Assembly (NCBI RefSeq): GCF_026151205.1
Contig: NC_087081.1
Location: forward strand, 13,350,340-13,414,339
Direction: 5' to 3'
DNA length: 64,000 bases
Source of the DNA: Bolinopsis microptera
Taxonomy: Eukaryota; Ctenophora; Tentaculata; Lobata; Bolinopsidae
Every line of letters starts with the position of its first letter. Positions within the stretch are counted from its first letter, which is position 1. Below, piece after piece: positions 27,501 through 34,178 of this stretch. The position numbers and the translations under genes were made by a program. The notes beneath the pieces are model-generated. The model had not been told where the DNA came from. It worked only from the letters and a program-made list of their open reading frames with translations, and made no database searches.

Positions 27501-30500
27501 CCTGAATTGGAGTCGTTATGGGAGGCTGGAGCCAACTAGATGCTCTTAGTTACAGAAATGAAGGGACCTATGTTTATAAGGTGTCAAGAGACCGAATTCA
27601 GTAGTTTTTGCAAAATTTTGTTCTTCGCATTTCGTAAGAACGCACTCAGTTACTTTGGACTAAAATGATAAATTTTAGAAATTGTAAGAACGGTTAAATT
27701 ATTTATTTTGTTTGCTGCAACTTATCGTTTTTCTTCCAGGTCAGGGTTTTCCTTGTCAACCATTTTCTTATCAACTGTATCTTCCTCTCATGACAAAACT
27801 CTAATGGTACCTAACTGGGGACACCTGTTCTCGAGAGCTAAAGAGTCAATATCAGTACTATATATGCTTGACCATTACATAACTATTTAAAGAAGCTTAT
27901 TTGGACGCAAATAGATTTTTATTTAAGGTGAAATGTCAGCCATTAAAAGCTGTTCATTTGTACGACTCAAATCATCAGACCAACCCCCAAGGGAATTTGA
28001 AACTGTAATACTAATTTACATCAGGTCACATTCACAAAATATCATTGAATTTAATAAATTTAGTACAGAACCCTGTACCATAATAGGTATTCAATTTTTT
28101 CCTGAGACGCATATTTCAAGTCTACCACTCATATTATTATATTTGTAACTCCTTAAATTTTGGATATGTATCATAACGAGATACTCCTGTTACAACGTAC
28201 GAGCTACGTTTGATATTTACAGCTATTCATTCAGCCACACGTTAAGGTATCCGATTATATTTGTAATAGGATCAAGGTCACGCACCTCTCGGTACGAACT
28301 CAACATGCACGTGTCTACCCTCAGTGTAGAAAAGGTAGCTTGAGAAAAGACTATCCTTCAAAATATCAATTAAGAAGAGAATCTATCTAGCCACTTCACT
28401 ACTTCACTACCCTGCCAACACAAATGTAGTGTTGTTAACTGTTTTTACAGGTGTTTGTTACAAGTATTCGTTGCAACTGTTACCAGCTGCTCATACTGTA
28501 TAAACAGTGGTCCTCGTTTTTTCAGAAGCAATGTGACGTCTTCTCGAACCTTCTCGAATCAATTGTAACACATTAGCTCTAAAAAGTTGCATTTTCTTCG
28601 ACCTGTAGACTCATTAAACTATGTATGGAGTTCTGCGTTGTAAATAGAATTAGTAGCTAAGGATCCATTGGATCTTTGCGATCTCCTTGGTCGACTCAGC
28701 CGAATGATAGGAAACTTGATCGAGGGTTAAATGAGGAGGGGTACCTGTTAAAAGTTCAAGTAACTTCCTAGTAGTATTAACTATATTATTAACCATGATG
28801 GCTTCATAGTAAATTACTTATTGCGAATACGTCATTGTTGTAGTACTGTTTTTCATCAAACTTTTCAACAAAGCCATTTTCCATCCCAGACTCAGAACTC
28901 ATAGAGATTTCAAAACATTTTGAGGATCTGGCTCACGTTTTTATTTTCTCACAAAAGATTTTAATGGTGTGAATTGTAAGAAAAAAGAATAAAGGCGCTA
29001 TTTTTGACGTTCTAATAAATTGAGAAACATTACGAACACCTCACCTCTTATTTTCTTTGTCTTTCAGCTTAGTACTGTAGCCGTCCATCAATGCTCCGTG
29101 AATGTTCGCAAGTTTGGCCAGCGACACGTTTGCCTCTTGTAACGCTCCCCTGAGAATATTCAAAGATAAAAAGTCAAGATAATTCTCAGGTTGAGAAAAG
29201 GGTCCAAGCTCCTAGGTTAAAAGAATGAGAGGGAGAGTTAATATATGAAAGCAAATAATATAAAATAAGGTGCTCTGGCGATAACAAAAGGTAGTGGATA
29301 TGGAGCTAATAAAGTAATAAGAGAGTATTGAATATTGGGTTGGCTTGCTGCCAGGAGATGCATAGCCAGTACTAATGGTCACGTGACGCACTATCTGATC
29401 GGCAGTGTCACGAGTTGATTACAGTAACCCTTCAAGCACAATATTTCCTTGTGTTTCGAATTGTACTTACACTGCACACTCGAAACTGGAGTCCAAGTCG
29501 AACTTGGGAGTGGGAGAAGAGGAGAGATTTTCATCCTCTTCGTATATCAAGAAAAACTGGGATAAAAGGTGTAACAATTTATGAATTGGGCATTGGGTAA
29601 TTAGAAACATGGTTTAAATACGGATTAAACTCTAATTTCTGTTGTTTTTTATAATTTGGGCTAGTTGATTGTAAACTTTGGAAATTGGAAAAATCTGCAA
29701 GTTCATAGTTATAACATTATAATTAAGAAAACGTAGATAAACTTATTTATTTTTCATTATTCGTTTGATATGGTTTAGTGTTAATTTTACAGAGTTTAAG
29801 AAAACTCACGTTGTACAGTGATTCCAGCAGCTGAAAGAAAAACAGTGAGTAACATTACAGCATAGTCGGTTACGTAGACACAAACACAATCTTTAATATA
29901 ATATGATGACAAACTTTTGGAATACTGCAGAATTCAAAGGTTCTTGCAACAAGGAACATCGTATAATACACTATGTACAGGGTGTCCAAAGAAACGCAAC
30001 CCAGTGATCAGTGTTTTTTCTGTCTAATATATCGACCTTTCTGATCCCAACGTGAACATCAGGTGATACTGAGCTTCAGAGCTTGGCTAACAAGTCATGT
30101 AATGAGCAATTCATTGTGGGTGTCATGTTCTGATTGGGTGCTTTATCAGCTTGCCTCAGAGCTGCTGACTCGTTACAGCTGATCAGTACCGATCAACACA
30201 GATGTCTAGACAAATATTCTTAAGAATCGTGACACACAATTTAAGTTGTGTGTTACAATTAATAAGTTGCAAAGTAAAACCCCGATTACCGTAAGTTTAT
30301 GAGGGGAGAGTAAAATAAACGGTAAATCTAGCATTCTAGCTGTAAATTGGGGTACTCTGGGTTTTAGTGTACAATTAATGTAGACACTTACCTGTAATTT
30401 GTGTGACGTAAAGAAAAATGTAACCACCTTTTCAGCCATTTTTTGTACGGCCCCTATTATATTATGTTGACTGTCCATCCATGACACCGACAATAAGTAA

Positions 30501-31976
30501 TAGAATACTAATAACTTGTGGGTAGATCAAAGTAATAGCAATTTCGTGAAAACTTCACCAAGTGATAGAAACCGACAAAAGCTTGCTTCGAGAAATATAT
30601 TAAACAATAATTAATCAATTAAATCCAACTTTCACAGAAAAGATAACATTTCAACGTCAGAATGTCCCACGTTCGCAAGTACTTTGTAATTTAAAAGTAA
30701 CTCAATAATGTCGTCTGTATCTTTTAATTGATGTCGCACGATTGTGGAATTGCGGGTGCTAGAAACGTAAAAGAATGTATGATATCCTTAACAAAGTGCT
30801 TGACTTAGCGGTAGACTGCATGAAAAAAATATCTGCCAGCTCTGATATTGAGGTCAGATCTGAAGTGTAGCACTATGTTACAGTGTGGTACTGTGCTACA
30901 GTTGATAGAGGATACTAGACAGTTTTTAAATTGTCTGACATCAAAGCGAATCGTTTGTCATGATGCTAAAATTGATGCAGACTTATTTTTCTATTATACA
31001 AAGCTGGTAGTATATATTATATAAATAATTACAATCTTACACTTGGGAAGGAATGTCAATTATGTTGCTTGGAACCGCGTGTAGATGGATAAGAGAGCAT
31101 GGTGAAACTTTTGGAAGAACTTCATTTATAATTTGTACATGAAACGCAACAAAACATTATTCAGTTTACAACTAAAACGTCTATAAACTTAACTGACCTA
31201 TAAAATTGAGACTAACCTGGCTCTTTTTCTCAGCAGACTCGTTGAACCCGACGATGAAGACATCAAAAGCTTGTTCCGACTTTTTGCGATCAAGCTGGAA
31301 ATCCTCCCCGTCACCTATGGTGCTCATACCTTAGAGATACGACTTAGAATTCTTACATTTCAATATATTCTTCAATGATTCTCACTCAATAAACTGTGAA
31401 CTGGCAATCATAGCAATCTAAAAATTGAGCACGAACTGTCACCTAGATCATATCTGGATAATGCACGTGATATCCTGTCCTGGATAGAGCCTAGCCTCTC
31501 TTTCGTCTCCTTCTGCTTCCGCTTATCCTTCTGTAACCTATTGTCTCTCAGTATCTGTGAAATAATTGTGCTTAACCGCTAAAACTGTTAAAACCGCTAA
31601 AACCGCTAAATAAGAATAACCTATTCTTAAAAACTTTCAACCCTTTTAAAGATTTGAAAATAATAAGAATTTACAACTGTGTTTATTAAAGCTTTAAGGA
31701 AATATTAAATTCCTGAATTCTAGTTACTAGGTCACTTAATGACCATGTTCAACAAGAACATGAAATTCATCTGATATCAGTAATAATTTACCAATGAATT
31801 AGGTGAAACAATCACAAAATAAATACCTCTTGGGCGACTTTGTCACCAAAAACATCATCATCAGCTTCATCAACAATCATTTCCGGGGTTAAAGCTTGGA
31901 ATTGTGGCTGTTCTTTGGCGGTTAATGACCGATTTGGGGGTGAAGGGAAGGATCTTTGTCGAGCACGTGTAGTCAT
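413..31976 (-). CDS. 12-exon gene for an unrecognised 338-residue coiled-coil protein
   Basis: Exons in transcript order: 31976-31827, 31554-31443, 31329-31217, 30514-30392, 29830-29810, 29502-29471, 29149-29045, 20956-20871, 19473-19401, 11626-11599, 11211-11131, 505-413. Each has an AG acceptor and GT donor, phases match at all 11 junctions, and the lengths sum to 1017 nt (338 codons plus stop). The N-terminus (about 1-50) is basic then acidic and looks disordered. Residues 50-85 are highly charged. From about 185 to the end the sequence is rich in E, K, L, Q and A in heptad-like order, indicating a coiled coil. I see no catalytic motif, signal peptide or clear membrane segment, although exon 4 opens with a hydrophobic stretch. 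The family is not recognised; a structural or cytoskeletal role is only inference. Introns 7, 9 and 11 are about 8-10 kb and full of repeats. The least certain exons are 4, 5 and 6. Confidence 0.8.
820..985. repeat. Cluster of self-complementary gtacttttaaaagtac palindromes
   Basis: Perfect or near-perfect 16-bp palindromes occur near 823, 870, 907, 939 and 971. The copies at about 870 and 907 also pair with each other through atcat/atgat, giving a 22-bp stem whose arms are themselves palindromes. The same cluster type recurs at 4.68-4.81 kb, on the other side of the 39-bp array. Confidence 0.75.
1003..3822 (+). repeat. 39-bp tandem array encoding a coiled coil (about 69 units)
   Basis: The unit is about 39 bp and reads ERVLEEQKRVAEA on the plus strand, with variants ERILEEQ, VERILEKQTRVAE and ERVIEEQ. 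Plus-strand reading is interrupted at three places: a 7-bp insertion plus stop near 1431-1459, a GAA-to-TAA change near 2003, and a near-identical copy of the first lesion near 2803-2837. The longest open blocks are 1539-2006, 2046-2837 and 2911-3822. The last leaves the array and ends with a non-repeat tail (SAEEMHRQQGKE). The minus strand is also open over long spans but gives low-complexity SSRTLSASATLF. The array lies in the last intron of the coiled-coil gene, opposite to its sense. I see no start context, splice sites or promoter, so I do not call a gene. Confidence 0.8.
3823..4480. repeat. Poly-G tract and degenerate gacccacc/ttagtac repeat
   Basis: A run of about 18 G with further G blocks lies near 3917-3945. 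From about 3995 to 4480 the motifs gacccaccc, cggtactaact and tgtgttttgg recur at least four times with A- and T-tracts between them. It looks like a decayed tandem or fold-back repeat; no gene is visible. Confidence 0.5.
4676..4812. repeat. Second gtacttttaaaagtac palindrome cluster
   Basis: Five or six copies occur between 4681 and 4812. Two (about 4761 and 4793) form the same compound hairpin with catcatt/aatgatg arms seen at 0.87-0.92 kb. Another copy sits at 5139-5154. The sequence between 4812 and 5139 shows nothing recognisable. Confidence 0.75.
5180..6031. mobile_element. Fold-back element with terminal inverted repeats of about 250 bp
   Basis: The tips are gggttcaccc (5180) and gggtgaaccc (6031), and the arms 5180-5426 and 5773-6031 are inverted copies with some substitutions. 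They contain the shared gggcgtgg, ccgggacccc and gaactt blocks. The middle of about 350 bp is AT-rich and non-coding. No target duplication is clear. The short ORFs here are mirror images from the two arms. It is a non-autonomous fold-back or MITE-like element. Confidence 0.75.
6343..6610 (+). mobile_element. tRNA-derived SINE
   Basis: The 5' part resembles a tRNA: box A TAGCGCAGTTGG at 6349-6360 and a box B-like GAGATCGAATCCC at about 6393-6405. A tRNA-unrelated body follows, with agctaaggatcc, actcagccgaa and gagggttaaaattaaatgagg. The same body motifs recur near 28.66-28.74 kb, which shows it is dispersed. The acceptor stem does not pair properly, so this is not a functional tRNA gene. The 3' end is uncertain, perhaps the A-run at 6704. 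Confidence 0.7.
6730..8560. other. Intron sequence with nothing recognisable
   Basis: AT-rich sequence within the last intron of the coiled-coil gene. I see no open frame above chance, no splice-consistent exon and no inverted repeat. Confidence 0.5.
8567..10790. repeat. Poly-G minisatellite, more than 40 units
   Basis: The unit is gagctggtacatgtgttctt, agaatcagttaatcaggctaccg and then a G tract. It is 48 bp when the tract is short (aggggg) and up to about 60 bp when the tract reaches 12-18 G. Rare variants include catttaatc, caggtaatc and ttggaatc. Blocks of variants recur in the same order, for example near 9.42-9.65 and 10.36-10.58 kb, indicating larger duplications. The repeated HVFLESVNQAT frames exist only because 48 is divisible by three. 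Confidence 0.9.
10791..11130. other. Intron tail between minisatellite and exon 11
   Basis: It contains three copies of ttggaaacttacttatat near 10986-11040. No gene is seen. Confidence 0.4.
11131..11211 (-). CDS. Coiled-coil gene, exon 11
   Basis: 81 bp encoding KQTENLLGVDERKLLKERTD and FLTVLEK. Acceptor tcttaatttaag, donor GAGAAG|GTTTGT. Phase 0 on both sides. Confidence 0.8.
11599..11626 (-). CDS. Coiled-coil gene, exon 10 (28-bp microexon)
   Basis: It completes a lysine codon and then encodes NKLVIEKLR. Acceptor taaccctcag, donor AGG|GTAAGA. It is very short but has strong sites, and its phase joins exons 9 and 11 exactly. Confidence 0.75.
11788..12525. repeat. G-rich minisatellite, about 18 units of about 39-48 bp
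   Basis: The unit is ataatttgggggcgtgagag, aggggcaccattttcccga, with the G tract varying from 4 to 12. The overlapping minus-strand frames (LFGKMVPLSHAP and IIRENGAPLSRP) are the same array read in different phases. It lies in intron 9 of the coiled-coil gene. Confidence 0.9.
12600..16040. other. Intron sequence without recognised genes
   Basis: AT-rich unique-looking DNA. A short (gc)n run occurs near 13283. ORFs of 60-79 codons at 13990 and 14601 have no recognisable content and no splice support. Confidence 0.4.
16150..16960. repeat. Dispersed GTGGTTAA motif array, possible non-autonomous element
   Basis: GTGGTTAA, or its complement TTAACCAC, recurs about 10 times in both orientations, for example near 16168, 16230, 16273, 16295, 16420, 16551, 16714, 16786 and 16902. 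Spacing is irregular, about 20-160 bp. The pattern resembles subterminal transposase-binding arrays, but I could not find convincing terminal inverted repeats. Confidence 0.5.
17627..17940. mobile_element. Small TIR element (about 314 bp), MITE-like
   Basis: The left end ATATAGTGACAACACTATAT, then AGTGACAAG, is matched inverted by the right end CTTGTCACTATATTAGTGTT, then GTCACTATAT, giving arms of about 29 bp. If the tips are GTGACAAC, the flanks are TATA on both sides, fitting a TA-type duplication. The interior has no coding capacity. Confidence 0.7.
18284..19343 (+). mobile_element. 5'-truncated non-LTR retrotransposon with target duplication
   Basis: The 13-bp sequence ACCCTGTAAAGCA flanks the insert on both sides, at 18271-18283 and 19344-19356. 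The insert carries RNase H and C-terminal zinc-knuckle coding remnants and ends in a T/A-rich tail (ttttttttttaaa). This is a typical target-primed insertion, truncated at its 5' end. It lies in intron 9 of the coiled-coil gene, about 45 bp from exon 9. Confidence 0.85.
18340..19107 (+). pseudogene. Retrotransposon RNase H and zinc-knuckle remnant
   Basis: The first part (18340-18600) shows an RNase H core with the YTDGS aspartate motif and a QTEL motif. It is cut off, followed by a duplicated gaatgaacaatcagt and a frame change. The second part (from 18634) has HLITGHCGLNKHL and the CPMCGDGEETVSHFLGQCP zinc-binding pattern. A TAA at 18961 interrupts the frame, which then continues to a stop at 19105-19107. 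The order matches the C-terminal half of a non-LTR pol protein. It is inactive. Confidence 0.8.
19401..19473 (-). CDS. Coiled-coil gene, exon 9
   Basis: 73 bp encoding LSEANTKAEGLRKTLEMKTS then ELE. Acceptor atttctgcag, donor GAAAA|GTAAGT. Its leading two bases complete the serine codon split with exon 8. Confidence 0.85.
19598..20063. repeat. 14-bp tandem array (tttaccacactcca), first part
   Basis: Units such as ttaccacactccat repeat with variants ttgccacactcc and ttaccacaatcc. The apparent ORFs (SIYHTPFTTLHLPH) are three-unit reading of this array. It is interrupted by the element at 20072-20655 and resumes at 20664. Confidence 0.9.
20072..20655. mobile_element. hAT-like non-autonomous element with CCGGA arrays
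   Basis: The 8-bp target duplication AATCCAAT is at 20064-20071 and 20656-20663. The tips TAGGAACCGACCGGAA and TTCCGGTCGGTTCTTA are inverted with one mismatch. Both subterminal regions carry runs of ccggaccggacc. The 8-bp duplication and TA-starting tips fit the hAT superfamily. No transposase ORF is present. It inserted into the 14-bp array. Confidence 0.85.
20664..20865. repeat. 14-bp tandem array, second part
   Basis: Regular tttaccacactcca units continue until about 6 bp before the exon 8 donor at 20870, so the array nearly replaces the intronic side of this splice site. Confidence 0.9.
20871..20956 (-). CDS. Coiled-coil gene, exon 8
   Basis: 86 bp encoding KTKRLEVSFKEAQNELVALK and continuing DTLETSSR. 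Acceptor ctattctcag, donor CGGA|GTAAGT. The 14-bp repeat array of the next intron begins only a few bases beyond this donor. Confidence 0.85.
20980..27060. other. Intron 7 sequence, mostly unrecognised
   Basis: Two local duplications are visible: a 29-bp unit (gccacggctcgagtcacgga) twice at about 24085-24142, and a 65-bp unit starting cacacctacag twice at 24533-24662. The rest shows no coding, RNA or mobile signature I can support. Confidence 0.4.
24533..24662. repeat. 65-bp tandem duplication
   Basis: Two copies differ by about one base (cagtatctcg versus cagcatctcg), so the duplication is recent. Confidence 0.8.
27066..27539 (+). CDS. Secreted cystatin-family cysteine protease inhibitor
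   Basis: A single-exon ORF of 157 residues. Residues 1-15 (MKQLILFALFGLVAS) look like a signal peptide. The family's first-loop motif QVVAG is at about residues 78-82, and a PW pair (SQPWMD) matching the second loop is near 123. Two cysteines (DADC and AEDC) about 16 residues apart could form a disulfide. A glycine pair (AGGIYDG) lies in the N-terminal region, where cystatins carry a conserved glycine. Family members block papain-like proteases by inserting these loops into the active cleft. Here it would act outside the cell or in vesicles. The length is slightly above the usual 110-140, with an acidic C-terminal tail. The gene lies inside intron 7 of the coiled-coil gene on the opposite strand. 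Confidence 0.85.
   Translation: MKQLILFALFGLVASDVKINERAIVMGIAGGIYDGELDVPETQEAIKEALGEFKRRADKLGSSETVIVGDVVEVKTQVVAGMRFIITIQLGLTSDADCLAKSENGFVSAEDCSDTKNLGLHKMSIISQPWMDIKYLFNEFEDVEGPELESLWEAGAN
27540..29040. other. 3' flank of cystatin gene and intron sequence
   Basis: It includes the probable cystatin 3'UTR and a degraded SINE near 28.66 kb. Short ORFs at 27708 and 27933 have no recognisable content. Confidence 0.4.
28655..28745 (+). mobile_element. Degraded SINE fragment
   Basis: The fragment shares agctaaggatcc, gactcagccgaa and gagggttaaatgagg, in the same order, with the body of the SINE at 6.3 kb. The tRNA-like head is missing. Confidence 0.6.
29045..29149 (-). CDS. Coiled-coil gene, exon 7
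   Basis: 105 bp encoding LQEANVSLAKLANIHGAL followed by DGYSTKLKDKENK, a heptad-rich coil segment. Acceptor attctcag, donor AG|GTGAGG. It is followed by the 8-kb intron that holds the cystatin gene. Confidence 0.8.
29471..29502 (-). CDS. Coiled-coil gene, exon 6 (32-bp microexon)
   Basis: The sequence encodes FDLDSSFECA plus two bases of a valine codon. The acceptor has a long pyrimidine tract (cttctcccactcccaag) and the donor is GT|GTAAGT. It converts phase 0 to the phase needed by exon 7, which supports it. It is acidic rather than coil-like. Confidence 0.55.
29810..29830 (-). CDS. Coiled-coil gene, exon 5 (21-bp microexon)
   Basis: The sequence encodes LLESLYN, with an excellent acceptor (tttttctttcag) and donor (AAC|GTGAGT). 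It is phase 0 on both sides, so it could be skipped without breaking the frame. Confidence 0.55.
30392..30514 (-). CDS. Coiled-coil gene, exon 4 (5' boundary tentative)
   Basis: The donor CAG|GTAAGT is strong, and the frame ends in GAVQKMAEKVV, FFFTSHKLQ. The acceptor I chose (cccacaag) keeps phase 0 and gives 123 bp, but it adds a hydrophobic run (LLVFYYLLSV) that looks out of place. The nearer AG at the end of ggatggacag would put a stop in frame. The exon's 3' part is well supported and its 5' edge is not. Confidence 0.55.
31217..31329 (-). CDS. Coiled-coil gene, exon 3
   Basis: 113 bp encoding 37 residues including DRKKSEQAFDVFIVGFNES and ending EKKSQ. Acceptor tctctaag, donor CAG|GTTAGT. 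It starts in the phase left by exon 2 and ends in phase 0. Confidence 0.8.
31443..31554 (-). CDS. Coiled-coil gene, exon 2
   Basis: 112 bp encoding 37 highly charged residues (LQKDKRKQKETKERL, then ALSRYDL) plus one base of a glycine codon. Acceptor ttcacag, donor CTAG|GTGACA. The phase matches exon 3 exactly. Confidence 0.8.
31827..31976 (-). CDS. Coiled-coil gene, coding exon 1 (start)
   Basis: It begins with an ATG (cat at 31974-31976) and encodes 50 residues opening MTTRARQRSF and ending in an acidic patch (DEADDDVF). The donor is GAG|GTATTT. Just upstream in transcript sense lies a pyrimidine-rich tract ending in ctctag, about 24 nt before the ATG. That could be a 3' splice site of a 5'UTR intron or a trans-splicing site; it is not proven. 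Confidence 0.8.
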
Positions 31977-32395
31977 GCTTCTTCTTACATCATATAAACT
32001 CTAGAGTAGGATTACGTTTAAAACCAATATTACATGTTTATGAGATAATGCAAATTAATAGATATAAATAAATAAGATTTTCGTGCATGAATTTTGAACA
32101 TTGAACAGATATTTCGAGAATCATGATTTCTTTATATTACAATGAGATCATAATTTGTGTTTCTATTGTAACCTCATATTTCTTCCCAAGTAAGTAAGAC
32201 AAACAAACATCGTGAATGCAAAAGCATTGAATTTTATTTATTCGGTAAATTTTAAAAAGCTTTGGTCATAATATTAATACTATACCTTACCGTTAACCAT
32301 GATCATCAATAATTTATATTAGACCAAAAAAGAAATCAAAAAGTTTAAAAGCTTAAAATATAGATCTGAAATGACAGTAATTGCACGTTAGCATA

Positions 32396-33998
32396 TGGAC
32401 ACGTTCAAAAAAAGGTGGCACTAGAGATTGATTTTTTTAAATGCGTTTTAAAAATAGTCATCGTTCTTTGTTGGTTGATATATCTATCTATACCTTTAGA
32501 AATTCGATTAAATTTCATGATCCTGAAATCACGGAGTCTCTAGTGCTTATATCACAGGAGTTATCGTTATTAGTGTGCCAATGATTCAAATATCACACAA
32601 TTAGAAATGCAAGATGAATCAACACTAGATAATCTGGAAAGTACTATTCACAAATACGCCAAAATTGATATGGTGATTATAATGCATGTAAGGAATGGAA
32701 TGTCTTATCTGAAATTGTTATTGGTGCCAAAATGATTCAAAAATCACAACTTAAACGTTGGAAATGAGCCTATTTTGAGCAGTGATTATTGAATCATCTT
32801 ACGTTTTTATTGGCTTTCTATCATTTTTTAGGGTACAAAATAGTATTAAATAGTATTAAAACTAGTTAATATGATTCAAAAATCACATTTTCGTTAAAGG
32901 TGCGCTATTAAGTCACACTATAGTAAGCCTTAAATTAAGTGCACGATATGACAATTTATATCCATTCTATGACTCTTATTATGTGATTTTTGAATCCATG
33001 TCTAAGCTTATACCATATTGAAGGCCTTTGAGCGATAATTTTTGATCTCGGTGCTTAAATGATTCAAAAATCACACAAATCTGGCTACCAAATATGTAAT
33101 TTCCTTTAAAGTGTGATAATTGAATCATACGTAATGTTCAAGTTGTAATGACATTTTGAAAGTAAAGGTAATGAATCGATAATCACATTTCAAAAATCCG
33201 ATTAAGTATTATATGTTACTGATATGATTCATTTGTCACATTATGGCGACAAAATTATCATGGCTTGAGCTGTAAAAGTACTTGCCTAGTTTACTCAGTT
33301 TAAAATCAGTTTTTTGTGATTATTAATTCCACTATTACTCTAATAACGAACTTCTCCATGACCATAAACAAGTGTCACAACAAATTACTGCAGATTTACT
33401 ATGAATACCAACCTGATATAGAGCCAAAAAGTGATACATTCCCCTGATACAGCATAATTTCAATACATGATCATTTATGTGATTTTTGACTCATTATGGC
33501 ACTTTTAACCATCTAAATTCTCTAAATATTAGTTAGCATGATATAATTGTGATTGATAGAGTTCATTGTTACAATCGTTCCGTTGATATTCATATCACAT
33601 TCATCATTCTAAAACACTTAGTCAGAATTAACCCTGTGTGTGATAATTGCATCGTAACTCCACATTTAACCGGTGATACTTTGCACTTTTAACACTCAAC
33701 TATCTCAAAAAGGTTCAATAATCACATTGAGAAGCAGGACACACTCACAGAATGTAAATTCATCATTAGAGGTGCAAGAAATGAATATTTTGTGATTTCT
33801 GGCTCATATCTGCACAATTAACAGATATAAAGAGATGAATGACTTAATTATGTGATATTTGAATCTTTTTGGACCACATATTAAAATTTGGTTAACTTTC
33901 ATAGCATACTCCTTGAGATACAAGTATTTTAAAATGCTTCACACAATTTTGGCAGTGAAAAATCAATCTCTAGTGCCACCTTTTTATGAACGTGTCCA
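32396..33998. mobile_element. 1.6-kb TIR element with dispersed TGATTCAAAAATCACA motifs
   Basis: The left end TGGACACGTTCAAAAAAAGG, then TGGCACTAGAGATTGATTTTT, is matched inverted at the right end with one mismatch over about 42 bp. TA dinucleotides flank both ends (32394-32395 and 33999-34000), fitting a Tc1/mariner-type duplication. The interior lacks a transposase but holds about 14 copies of TGATTCAAAAATCACA or its complement, in both orientations. Copies lie near 32582, 32732, 32782, 32871, 32982, 33060, 33111, 33171, 33224, 33479, 33639, 33713, 33796 and 33844. Confidence 0.8.
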
Positions 33999-34178
33999 TA
34001 TAATAACATCACAGTTTAACAAAATATTGACATGTCATTAGAATTTTCGAGTCAGTTTTTGGTTTTACTTAAAGTTCAGCAAGTAGCAAATTATGTCTAT
34101 CTTAAATAAATAGTAAAATATTAAACAAATAAAATCCCATAAAATTTGATTAATCAATTATTGAACAAATAATTAAAT

